DNA of 64,000 bases from Azolla caroliniana (lineage: Eukaryota > Polypodiophyta): NCBI GenBank assembly GCA_043228905.1, contig JBHGNT010000084.1, positions 34,393 through 98,392 of the forward strand, written 5' to 3'. The translations under genes were made by a program, and so were the position numbers. Shown here in pieces: positions 1-10,995 of the stretch. The notes beneath the pieces are model-generated. The model saw only the letters and a program-made list of their open reading frames with translations. It ran no database searches and was not told the DNA's origin. Every line of letters begins with the position of its first letter. Positions within the stretch are counted from its first letter, which is position 1.

Positions 1-3000
1 CTTTTTGTAGTTAGCAAATACAATCTTCCATTCTGTGCAAGCAATCGGTTAATGTCATGTTCTTTCTGACGAATCTATTCATTATGCTCTAGTTAAATTT
101 CGAACACATGGATTTTTAGGATCAATGTGAGAATTCCTAAAAATTAAAGAATGCAAGGGATTGAATAATGAACTTCTTTCTTTGTATACTAGAAAAATGA
201 TAATGGCAGCCTTTGGGAGGAAATGAAATAAAGCTATGTTTATATCTGCATGCAGTGATGTATCCAAATTAGACAATGGAAGCTATGACATGTTTGTATA
301 TAAACTTGACAAATAATTAAGAGCGTACAATATGTCGTAAATAGAAATATATGTATTTAGTAGGGATATCGGTGACTTAGGAATGCTGGAAACTACACAA
401 TGAATAAACAACAATGATATTTGTGATGAACTCAGAATTGCTGATGGTGAAGTTGGTATTAAAATAAATTTGCTTGTAAATCAGCTTTAACATTGGTCCT
501 TTTATGTGCAATAAAGCTCAAGACTTGTTTTATTTCTCGGTTGGCTAACATAGACATAAAGATGTGCATTCATGCACAAATATAGAAGCACCACTCACAT
601 ATGGACCTAACATAGCAAGGTGTGATTGGATGATAAGGCACACATATAGACAAACTGTGTGAGTGGATAGCAAAAACTCTTGAATCTGAACCTACAATGT
701 TGGTAGTGGATGTGGAAGTAGAGGTAGTGATAGTGCTCTACTTTCTGGTGGTGGTAATGCTACGTTATGCATATGAGCTCTAGATGCAGGTTGAGATTCC
801 AAAAGTGTTGTTCTAGCAGGCCTAGATGAAAGTTTCTCATGAATATATGCTTGGATGAATCTTATCATTTTGTTATTACATTTTGTTTGTTTGATCTTGC
901 AATTAAAAAAGCTCCATTTAGTTCTTTTGAATAACATAGCTCATGTTTATTTCTTTGATTCATAACCCATGTTGGATAGCACCTCATGTCCTCCCTTCCC
1001 ATCTCAAAATTGAGGTACTTACGGCTACCTATAAGTTGCCTTAACACCATTACATGGCTGAACACATTGCCCTTTCTCATGGGCAATTTCAAAGACCACT
1101 TTGGATCTATTATAGTCATTGTTTGTTTCTCTCAACCTTTGTTAATGGCCACGTAAAACCCAAAATCCTCCATCTTTCTCATGAACAGACTTCTGATCTA
1201 TATTGCTTCATGCCATGGTTGTCCAACATCAGACCATAGTTAATCCATTGAAAAAAATAACAGCATCATTGAAAAGTAGAATAACAAAAATCAATTGAAA
1301 TACTCACGAGTTTTTATTCATTTACAATGTGCTCACTCCATTTGCAATATTCATTAGTAATGTTTTTTTACCAAGTCCATACACATTATGTGAACAAAGT
1401 TCCACATTGTTCTGGCTAGCAGTTTTCTTCGACACATTTTTCTCCCATGAACTATGTGCATTGTCAATTCAACTTTCATTTGGAGAATTCTTCAATGAGT
1501 GTCATGTACATCTCCAAATACTTCCAACTTTGGAGACAAAAATAAAATCTTTGTACTCTTATCACTTTTGATGGTGCGAAATTTACTATCAAAAGTGTTC
1601 AAATTCATCTTGCACTTGAGCCCTATTTACATATTTCATGTGGTCTTCTCTGACTGTCACACATTTATAATTATGTCAAGGCACTGCATCAAATTGTTTC
1701 TCAGTGTCTTGTTTTTCAAGTTTTATTCTTAATTACACTAGAGAAAATATTTAATAATGTGAAAATAAGATGCTGGCAAAAACTTTACCGTACAATATTA
1801 TGCTGGCCAACTTCTAATACAAATACATAAACAAAATATCTGTGAACTATTTTTTGGCAGGTTTAATTAGCAAATTCAACCAAAACAATTAACTGTCTCC
1901 TCATGCTTGCAATGCAAAATAGTATATTTACCATATGCCTAAGAAACTGTTATTGAATTGTCTTTTCAATAAAATACAGATTCAAGCTATTAAGTTTAGT
2001 TTTCCATATTGTGATCAATATGGAGTCTAAACAAAAACTCCACAACAATATATTTTGAAGAAACTATATCTTCCTCCTAAAGATGTCATTTTCTTGGTTT
2101 GAACTATATCAGCTTCACACAAGTGCCATTGGAGATCTATTTCTTCTTGCACTGCTTTTATTTAGAGCAGAATTGCGAATTAATGTGATACACTTGCCAA
2201 AATATTGTTTACTTGTATACAATAAATTTTTTCTTCTTTTGATAACCAAGAGTATTGTAAAATCATGAACAAATACTACCAACAAGCATTTCATATTCAG
2301 GAAACTGGTTGCACATCACCCATAAAATCCTTCAAGCAAAATTGTGAATTAATGTGATACACTTGCCAAAATATTGGCCACTTGTATACAATAATTTTTT
2401 TCTTTGATAACCAAGAGTATTGTAAAATTATGAACAAATACTACCAACAAGCATTTCATATTGGGGAAACTGGTCGCACATCAACCATAACATCCTTCAG
2501 AATTCCAAAAATATGCTAGGAACCAAGTAATTTTTCAAGTAAATCATTCAAGCATAGCTTATCGATTGGTGGGAAATGGTGTCATGCAAATTTTCGGAGA
2601 CAATTTGCATGTGGAAAAAAGCATCTCCAGAAGGCGACAACACACAACCGTGCATCTCGCAAAGATCCATGAACAATGTGTCTACAAAGTCAATGCATCA
2701 AGACGAGTGTTGGTAATGCATGCAATATTTGTAATCCTACATCAAGCTATGATATATTGAAGCATTATCAACACTCCAGATGATACATATTCTAGCCTAA
2801 GAGAGTTTCTTTTGTTAAATGTTTTGGGGTTTACGCTGTGGTGTTAAGAATTAACAGGTCATGTTTTGGGGTTAGGACTAAGAGTGGCCTGAGGTTCAGG
2901 TTAATGTTAGGCTATGTTCAGATTGGATTTAGTAGGTTTAAGGCAAGTAGGAGATCGTTTGGATACCATCCGAAGCTCAATCAGTACCTTTCAATGCATC

Positions 3001-3119
3001 TACATCTCCAGAATTTACCCCTTTACTTGCTTCTTTTCTATCTGTTAAACATGACAATACATTCCAGTTTTCAAATAGTTAACGCTCCACTTCAGGTTTC
3101 AATTCAATCTTTTCAAAAA
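1..3119. other. Gene-free flank downstream of the GRF gene
   Basis: AT-rich sequence without a reading frame I can assign to a family. On the minus strand, 692-1119 holds two overlapping short frames of ordinary-looking amino-acid composition that match nothing I recognise and could be an old transposon remnant. A local 169-bp tandem duplication lies at 2167-2500. The part next to 3119 should contain the GRF 3' untranslated region. Confidence 0.5.
2167..2500. repeat. Tandem duplication, period about 169 bp
   Basis: Two adjacent copies begin with gcagaattgcgaattaat (2167) and gcaaaattgtgaattaat (2336). They stay alignable to the shared ending ccttcag, with scattered substitutions and small gaps. 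No coding content was seen in either copy. Confidence 0.85.
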
Positions 3120-5465
3120 CTAGTACTTTGGGTTTTCAATGTTACCTCTTGAAGGTGAAGAAGAGGTCAATGGTGGGCTACCTCGAGGGCTCTCCTCCTC
3201 CCATCCCTCAGTCATGAGATTAAGACCACCTGAATTCTTATTACTTGATCTCGGAGTGCTTGACTGAAGAACTTCAGCCAAAGGGCCACCAACTGGTGTT
3301 TCCCAGGCAATCGGAATCCAATTAGCTTGATTTTGTTGGCCGACATGATGATCATGGTGATGGTTATGATTCCTATGATCTTCATGTATTCCTAGTCCCA
3401 TCCCAACCCCAAGCTCTACACCTAGAGGAATCTCATCCTCCCCTCCTCTTGACATCGATAACTTCAAAGGAGACAGTTTTAGCTTCGATCCCGGATCATT
3501 AGGTGACCCTGAAGTTGTGTTATTGAAATCTGAGGAGTTTCCTGATATAGGTATTGAAATTGAAAGTTGTGTAGTGGAAGAATTCCGATGATGATGCGGC
3601 TTTTCATCCTCAACATCCGACCATGAGAGAGTGGATGCATCCTTTGATCTTGGCCAATCATCAAAGAAGTGTCGCAGAGGTTGGCTCTCTTGTGATTGAT
3701 CTCTTGTAACTGCCTCTGTAACTGAACCATAACCACCGCCGAGGAAGTTAGAGTATTGATGGTGTTGCTGTCCGCTTGGTTCTGTTGGCATCAGGTTAAA
3801 ATCGCTTCCGAGTAATGTTCTCAATTGAGGAGAGGTATATTGCATCATAGCCGAAGGGCTACTTTCCTTCATCGATTGTTGTGATATTGTCGCGGTTGGG
3901 CTTGGAGAAGGAGCTCTAGATTGTTGCATTGATGCATGAGATCGCCACGAGTTCATATTGTTATTAATAGATGAGATTATATTTAAACCTCCACTTTGTT
4001 GTTGGTTCATTGATTGAAAATCTTGGCTCATGTTTGTTGCTCTTGTGCTACCTGAAGCTTCAGCGAAAAGTTGCATTTGCTCTGCACCTAGATCAAGATC
4101 ACTTCTACCAGCAATTCCACTCATATATCTGTCCACAAAAAAACAATGAATAGCAAATATGGTAACTTTTCAGGCTGCATAAACCTTAGACTAGTTTCCT
4201 CCATTCACATAATCCTGTTCATTTAGATCCTTCATTGTAAACCTGAACACCATCCTTAATCATTCGAAAGAAACCACCCTTTAGCCTATCCCCTAACCCG
4301 TTAATTGTGAGCCTTTCAACCCTCAGTCTAAATCCTTAACAATATATCGTTCATTGTTAAAAACAAAAACACCATCCTAAATATGAACAACTGTAAACCC
4401 TTCATTCATCCACCATTGAAAACCCTAAACAACCCAAATGCTGACTCTTAAACCCTAAAAAATCCTAAATCCTGAAACCTTGAACAGCCCCAAATCCTTC
4501 GTCATAAACCCTATGCAGTCCTAAACCCTTTGTCAAGAAACCTTAAACCACCCAAACTCCTCTATTATAATATGCAAAATCCCTTATTGTATAAACCCAA
4601 AACCTTAAAGCGGAATCGTTGCACGGGAAAGACCTTAACTCTAAAAAAACTGCAAATCAAAAGCTCTTTGCGAAGATGGAGATAGACTTACCGGAGCGAA
4701 TCTTTGCCGGCAGAAGAGGTGTGGGGCTGCTGCAAGGTGTGCATGTAGTGCTGGGATGCAGTGACAGAGGATCCAACAGAGGCACCCGAGGCCTCGCTGG
4801 GGGATGCAGAGTTGTAAGGCCTGATACCATGATTAGTAGAGCTACTACTATGTTGATGATGGCTGTTTTGCTGCTGCTGGAGCTGTAGCTGCAATTGCTG
4901 CTGTTGAAATAACTGCTGTTGGTTTGATAGATGTGATGATGGCTGCTGCTGCAGGTTTTGTGGGTGTAACTGTAACTGCTGTTGGTTCTGTTGTGGTCTT
5001 TGTTGCAGTTGTTGGGCATTGTGGGGGGGTGCATTGGAAGGTAGGCCAGCAGAACCTAGGGGTGACCGCGTACCCGAGGACACTGCCGTGCCCGTCGATG
5101 ACATAGACGAAACATTGTTATTATTGGAATTGGTCACTACGCTAGAGAGACCCGCGGGGCACGATGAAGATGTAGTAGTAGATGTAGACACTGCCTGTTG
5201 TTGTTGTTGTTGTTGTTGTTGGCTCTGTTGGGCCATGGCCGCCTCAGAGGCATTGTTGAGCTTTCCACGTGCACGATGCCTCCCTCTGTGAATGTGCCGC
5301 TCGCAGTACTTCTGGTCGGGCACCACATCCCTCGAGCATCGCCACTTCTTTCCGTCCGTCCGCCTGCATCTTCCTGGCTCCGGGTCGGCATTAACTCCAA
5401 ACCCCAGCCTATACCCACCCCATGGCACTACAATATCATCATAAGTTGTTGTGTCAATAGCCACT

Positions 5466-5521
<56 letters not shown>

Positions 5522-7759
5522 AAAAGGGTTAGATTCTCTAGGGTTTGGCCTTTTTCCTACTACATTATAGCAAGTGGGGCTAGTCCATGGCCTCAGAGGT
5601 GGGCAATGAACCAAATATGAGCACTTTCACATTTGAAAATAGACACGTCCTATCAATTATTTTAACATTCATCCCTCTCGATCATAGGCACTTGTTTGGG
5701 AAGACAATCATCCCTCTCGATAGGCCCTTAGTCCTCTCTAATAAATAAATTAACTGAATTTAGATTAGGTCCTGCAAATTATTTTGATAGAGAAGGTTTA
5801 AATATAAGAATGTATACATTTCCAATGGAGCATTTACCACTTTGTCAACAGCCAAGAGTCTATGCATGGGCTAAGACATCACACTTATGATTCATGGAAA
5901 TAACAACGTATTTTTTTGGAACTCAATTGGCCTACCTCTAACACAAAGCCAACATGCAACAAAGTTCAAAACTATGCATAGATTGCTACATTGCAATCTT
6001 CAAAACATAGGCTTCCTTGATGATCTTTTCTTTTTACTTAAAAGAAAAGCATTGCCATTAGGAGATTGGGAATTAATTCCCAATGCAATCATTTGGAAAC
6101 GTGACATAATTAGTTGCTTCAATGTTTTAAACAACTAGATCTATTAAAAAAGGCACTTGTGTCGTATGAAAGAGATTTTGTCTTGAATCAATAAATGTCA
6201 TAAAATGTTGGCATTGGATATATCCGGACAATATTGAAAATTCTAGAAAGAGCTCAGGGATGAATGTGATGATGCATCTAAACCATGCACAATACTTTGG
6301 AATAATAAACAAAATAGAACCCATGACATAGCAAAATGTCAAGTCTCTTTGTATGTTTTTACATTTACCTTATTGGGAGAGCAACAGAAGTAGTTTTGAC
6401 CTCGAATTTCGAGGACAACTAATCTTATTCAATATAATTCTTGGTCGAAATTCACGACCTCGTATGCTTGATACACAGTCTAGTAAATTCCTACCGACTC
6501 GACTCGTAGTCTTTCACGAAAATTCATTATTTTCTATTTCCAATCGGCTCAATGAGTAGAGAGCATTTATCCACACATGAGGATCTATCGGAAAACACGC
6601 ACGCCATGTGATTAGGAGAGAAACACACATGCCCTGGACAAAAACACGAGGAAGATCTACGGAAATAATAAGAGTTTTAAATGAAACCAAGTGTGCGGAG
6701 GAAAAGAAGAGGAATCTCAAGTGGTTGGCCTCAAACTATGTATGGAAGGAAGAGTCTATCTATCATTTCCAACAAACTGAAAAGTGACCCACTAAAACTT
6801 GTGCCAAATACATATGTATATACATACACACACACATGTAGAGAGAGAGAGAGAGAGAGGATCATGTGATATGACAAGCAAGCCCCTTACAAAAATCAGA
6901 CATTAGAAAAGGCATTGTGATGGGATTGTATATTTACACTATATGGTGGAATTTTCAAGGTCTACAAAAGCCATTGGATTCAGGGGATGGGTGATATGAG
7001 AGAGAGAGAGAGCAGAGCAGAGTGGGTGAAATGTGTGTTGGAATCATGGAAAAGAATGGAGCAAAAGAAGATACATAAAAAGATTAGGGTTTAGGGTGCT
7101 TACGATTGGCAAGATGATGGTGATGGGGATGGTGAAGCAGATGGTGAGGTGATGAAGCAGCAGCTGACAAGAGTCCTGCTGCTGCCCCTACTCCTGCTGC
7201 AGAACCTGGTCTGATGATGAGAGGGTGGACAAGCTCCAAGGGCACATTCACACCATTCATGATGTATTTCAGCACAAGTGCCTGGTGCTGCAGCTCCCGG
7301 AGCTGGGCAGGTGTGAACACAACCATGCCCACTGGCTGCTGCTGCTGGAGGAGGCCCATAGGAACCAACCCTAAAAAAACAAAACCAAAAAACACAAAAG
7401 TAATTGTAGTAGTAGTAGAATTAGCAGATGTCCATCAAATTCAATCAAAATCAATCAGATCATTCATCATTCATCCATCATCCATCATTCATCATCCGTC
7501 ATTCATCATTCATCATTCATCATTCATCATCACAGAGGCTTGGTTTCTAGCTAATCAATCCAACCGTTAATTCCTACTACTTGCTACTATTATCTTTCCC
7601 AGCTTCATCTCACACACACACAGCCTTCCTGCTTATATCATTTCCTTTCACATTTTATTGAATTCATGGTTGCTTGCTTTCTTTCAACATCACATACTAC
7701 TTACTCCTACTAGTACCCACTGACAGGGAAGCCTCTTCTTTGACTTGTTTTTCTCGTTT

Positions 7760-7797
<38 letters not shown>

Positions 7798-9338
7798 TTT
7801 GCTTTTTGCTTCTTGTCTTCTCGCTTAAATATCTTTCAATGTAGGTAGGGAGTGTGTGTACTTTCTTTGCTCGTTTTCCTCTTCACTTTCTGTGCTTTTC
7901 TAGAAGCTTTTTTTGAGTTTTTGCTTTTTCCGCAATTGTGGGTGCCAAACCAGAAACGCAAAAGTGGACGTAATGGAAAAAGCAAAACGCATAGTTGCAG
8001 AGAAGAAGCAGAAGAAGAAGAAGAAGAAGAAGAACGCGTTTGTTTATAGTGACAGAAATCATGCTCAAAAAAGCCACGAAAGCAAAAAAAAACAGAGGAG
8101 AAGAACGCGCTTCTTGTAGTGACAGAAATCATGCTCAAAAAAGCACGAAAGCAAGACAGCGGTCCTCTATACGTAAACGATACTCTTTCCACTCTGATTT
8201 TCCTGTCCAACATTCTCTCACATCTCCATCTCTGTGTCTGTCTGTCTGTCTCTCTCTCTCTCTAGCTCTTCTCGACACAGAAGAATACGAGGAACAGAGC
8301 AAAAAATTCCATGCAATACGTTGCTGTCGCGAACTTTACGAAAAGAAAAAGAACTTTTAAATCAAAATCCTTCATGAGCCGTGGCATTATTCATCTGCGG
8401 ATTGATCGGCAGGCCGCATTGTGTCAATTTCCCACAGACTTGCCCATGAATGCTTTTAGAGGGAAACACGATATTAATCCATGGATTAATCAGTCGAAGG
8501 AACAATATATCTAATCAATGATTTACTACACACATATATGCATATATTATGTACATACATACATTCATTCATATATACATATACCTGAATTTTGGAGAGA
8601 AGCGTATGGATTGCTGAGCAGAGGGGAATGATATAGACTGGAGCGAGCTGCAGCCATTGCATCGTAAACAGACGCCATGGAATTGCTATTACTGTCCTCG
8701 CCTGTACGGCTGGAGGCGGCGGTACGGAGGCCATAATAAAGATCAGTACTGCCGGCCATCATGGCTGAGAAATCCGTAGAAGCAGTAGGGTAATGTCCGG
8801 CGGATTGATCGTGGCCAGCAGAAGCCAAGCCGAGAGTGGAGTTGCTGCGCACCAGAGAGGAGGACGACGACGACGACGAGCCGCCTAGGAAGCCGCCTAA
8901 ACCTGCAAACCCTGTGGAGGCGGCGCCCGAGCTCTGCAGCTGCGCCAGGCGGTTCAGCTCGTGATGGTAGAGCTGATGATACTGCTGTTGATCGGCGGCC
9001 TCCGCCATGCCTCCCAATCCGCGGCTGGACCTCTCCGCTGCTTCCACCTCCATTCGATCGGAGGCAGAGGAGGAGCTCGACTTTCTGCTGCATTGCTCTG
9101 CATTCTGCTGTTGCTGTTGCTGCCCTATGGCTATGGCTATGGTGCCTGCACCTGGGTTTTGCGCCGCCGCCTGCAGTAAATTCAACTGCTGCTGCTGCTG
9201 CAAGGTGTGGTTAGGACTGCTACTACCGCCATCTTCATTGACACGATGATGGCTACTGCTGCTGTTACTGTTACCATTATGATTATTAGCAGTATATTGT
9301 GTTGATGCAGCAGAGAACATATTCCTGGGGCCCTCCAT
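3120..9338 (-). CDS. GRF: Growth-regulating factor (GRF) transcription factor, four exons
   Basis: Proposed exons on the minus strand are 9338-8585, 7370-7104, 5463-4692 and 4128-3120. All introns are GT-AG and the joined frame gives 933 residues ending at a TAG. The QLQ domain (about 270-305, [14 protein letters not shown]) is in exon 2. The WRC domain (about 367-409) is in exon 3 with the full C-x9-C-x10-C-x2-H zinc pattern and a basic nuclear-targeting stretch. Exon 4 carries the C-terminal GRF motifs FFD (RHFFDDWP), TQL (TQLSISIP) and GGPL (VGGPLAEVL). GRFs are nuclear factors that bind DNA through WRC, recruit GIF co-activators through QLQ and promote cell proliferation in growing organs. 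The protein is unusually long, with about 270 residues before QLQ and long poly-Q, poly-S and poly-H runs. The usual miR396 site just after WRC is not recognisable: RSRKPVE is replaced by RARGKLN. The family call is very secure; the exact orthologue is not. Confidence 0.95.
4228..4610. repeat. Degenerate telomere-like CCCTAAA-rich tract in GRF intron 3
   Basis: Most of intron 3 (4129-4691) is built from variants of aaaccctaa. Exact telobox strings sit at 4420-4428 and 4450-4458, and near-matches such as aaaccctatg and cctaaaccc run across the tract. It is not a clean telomeric array but looks like a decayed one, or a run of telobox-type motifs. A further telobox (ttagggttt on plus) lies at 7084-7092, just inside intron 2. 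Confidence 0.6.
5469..5517. repeat. (TC)n microsatellite at the 3' end of GRF intron 2
   Basis: About 24 TC units on the plus strand, which read as (GA)n in the GRF transcript. The tract ends only a few bases before the inferred acceptor (minus strand gattaag, then TGGCT) of the WRC exon. The normal place for a polypyrimidine tract is therefore purine-rich. Confidence 0.9.
5518..7103 (-). other. GRF intron 2, remainder
   Basis: AT-rich intron sequence with no recognisable coding remnant. It contains short repeated phrases (atccctctcgat, twice near 5670-5720) and (GA)n tracts near 6840-6858 and 6999-7012. The donor at 7103 reads GTAAGC and is followed at once by a CCCTAAACCCTAA telomere-like string. 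Confidence 0.5.
7371..8584 (-). other. GRF intron 1
   Basis: Separates the Q/S-rich first exon from the QLQ exon. It contains a (CT)n tract at about 7762-7795, a (GAA)n tract near 8008-8033, CTGT/CT repeats near 8221-8264, and a short duplicated phrase (gtgacagaaatcatgctcaaaaaagc) at about 8049 and 8118. No gene was seen. Confidence 0.6.
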
Positions 9339-9937
9339 TTTACTCTGTCTTTATCGTATATATGCTCTTTACTTTAATGGCAGATTTTAGGATAAATTAC
9401 CATTAGTTATAGCTAGAAACAATACTTAATTTAAGACCAGAAGCAGGTCGACATGAGGTTATGTGTCTTCAAGCAAATTCTAATAATAACCGTAATAGAG
9501 TAGTATGCAGGCGAGTTAATCATGCAAATTAATGAATTAACTAATTAATTAGCGGTAGGGACACCACCATTATTGCTATTATGAGCAGCAGCTGGAGAAG
9601 CATAAACATATATGCCACCGTCTACAGTACTGTAATTAATTGCGTAGTTTAATTAATTGTGTTTGTGTTGTATGGTTTGAGCCAATTCATTGATTTAGGA
9701 AAATGGCTCCATCTGTTTTAGGAATAAGAACAAGAATGGATAAGCTGCAGCAGTCCGAGATTTGGTTTGGTTTACTAAACGAGAAAAAAGCTGAGCTGCA
9801 GAAGAAGAAGAAGAAGCCGCAGCATCATCAGTAGCAGGAGCAAGCGTTGTTCATGTGGTTAAGGGCCAGAAGGCCCCCTCTGTAATGGCAGCATGATCAG
9901 AGATCATTCTATTGATTAGTATATAAAGCTCTCATAG
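9339..9937 (-). promoter_or_regulatory. GRF 5' leader / proximal promoter region
   Basis: Lies directly upstream of the GRF start codon and must hold the 5' untranslated region and possibly the promoter. AT-rich with short attaatta-type stretches. No transcription start or TATA box can be fixed from sequence alone. Confidence 0.35.
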
Positions 9938-10355
9938 CTCTCTCTCTGTCTCTCTCTCTCTCTCTCTCAGAGCTCACAGCTCTCTCTGTCTCTCTGGGTG
10001 TGTCTGAATGTCTGTCTGTCTCACGCAGACAAAACACACTATATTGAATTGGTAATCAGAAGAAAAGAAAGAAGATGAAGCGAATTATGTGAGAAGGTAC
10101 AGCGGGCAATGGCAGAGAAGAAGAAGAAAGACAGGAAGAACACAGACACAGAGAGAGAGAGAGATAGGTAATGGGTAACAACAGAGCATGAGTGTGAGAG
10201 AGAGAGAGAGAGAGTGAGAGATGAGAAAGCTGCAATGCTGATATTTCTCAGTTGTGTGCAGAGAGAGTTGCAGAGAGAGAGAGAGAGAGAGAAAGAGAGG
10301 GAATGAAGATGAGAGGGAAGGGGAGGGGCCCTCTGTGTTATATACATACATATAC

Positions 10356-10388
<33 letters not shown>

Positions 10389-10733
10389 TGTATGTATGCA
10401 TAGATAGGTATAGATAGGTATAGATAGATAGACATATGTAGATAGATAGTTATACGGTATACTTATACTCATGGTTATGTATGTATGTATGTCTTTTAGA
10501 GAGATTTGGGTCTGTGTGTGAGTGAGTGTGTGTGTGTGTGTGTGTAAGGTCAGACTCAGAATAATATACATAATGAATGAAGGTGTGGAACTTCAGTGTA
10601 TGTGTATGTATGCATATGCATATGTATATGAAGGAAGACAGCGAAATAGAAGCAGAGAGACAGAAGCGGACAGACAGAGAGAGTCAGAGAGAGAGTCAGA
10701 GAGAGAGTCAGAGAGAGAGAGAGAGATAGAGGC

Positions 10734-10779
<46 letters not shown>

Positions 10780-10995
10780 TACTAGTGAAAGAAAAACCAC
10801 GTACTATTGAAGACATAGACTGACACAGACAGACAAACACATAGAGAGAGAGAGAGAGAGAGATACTGTGTGTGTATACACACGCTTGTGTGTGTGTGTG
10901 TGTGTGTTCTTCCTTTGAATCCAATGGGGCCATGGCCCTCTCCCAATGAAGAATCCTTCCTATCTCTCTCTCAACGTTGGCATACATAAGGTCTT
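9938..10995. repeat. Microsatellite-dense region upstream of GRF
   Basis: About 1 kb composed largely of simple repeats: (CT)n at 9938-9968, several (GA)n blocks within 10142-10302, (TATG)n at 10361-10400, GATA-type repeats near 10400-10450, (TG)n at 10511-10545, GTCAGAGA and (GA)n blocks at 10670-10728, (TG)n at 10735-10779, (GA)n at 10841-10863 and (TG)n at 10887-10907. A poly-C run lies next to it at about 10999-11008. The open frames crossing this stretch are repeat artefacts. Confidence 0.85.

Noticed and set aside
692-1119. Two overlapping minus-strand frames with ordinary amino-acid composition
   Set aside because: No family resemblance, no splice signals or conserved motif that I can defend; left as unrecognised.
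10039-10987. Several open frames of 77-143 codons on both strands near 10-11 kb
   Set aside because: They translate (GA)n, (TG)n and (TATG)n arrays into RERERE, VCVCVC or YIHTYIHT runs; these are repeat artefacts, not genes.
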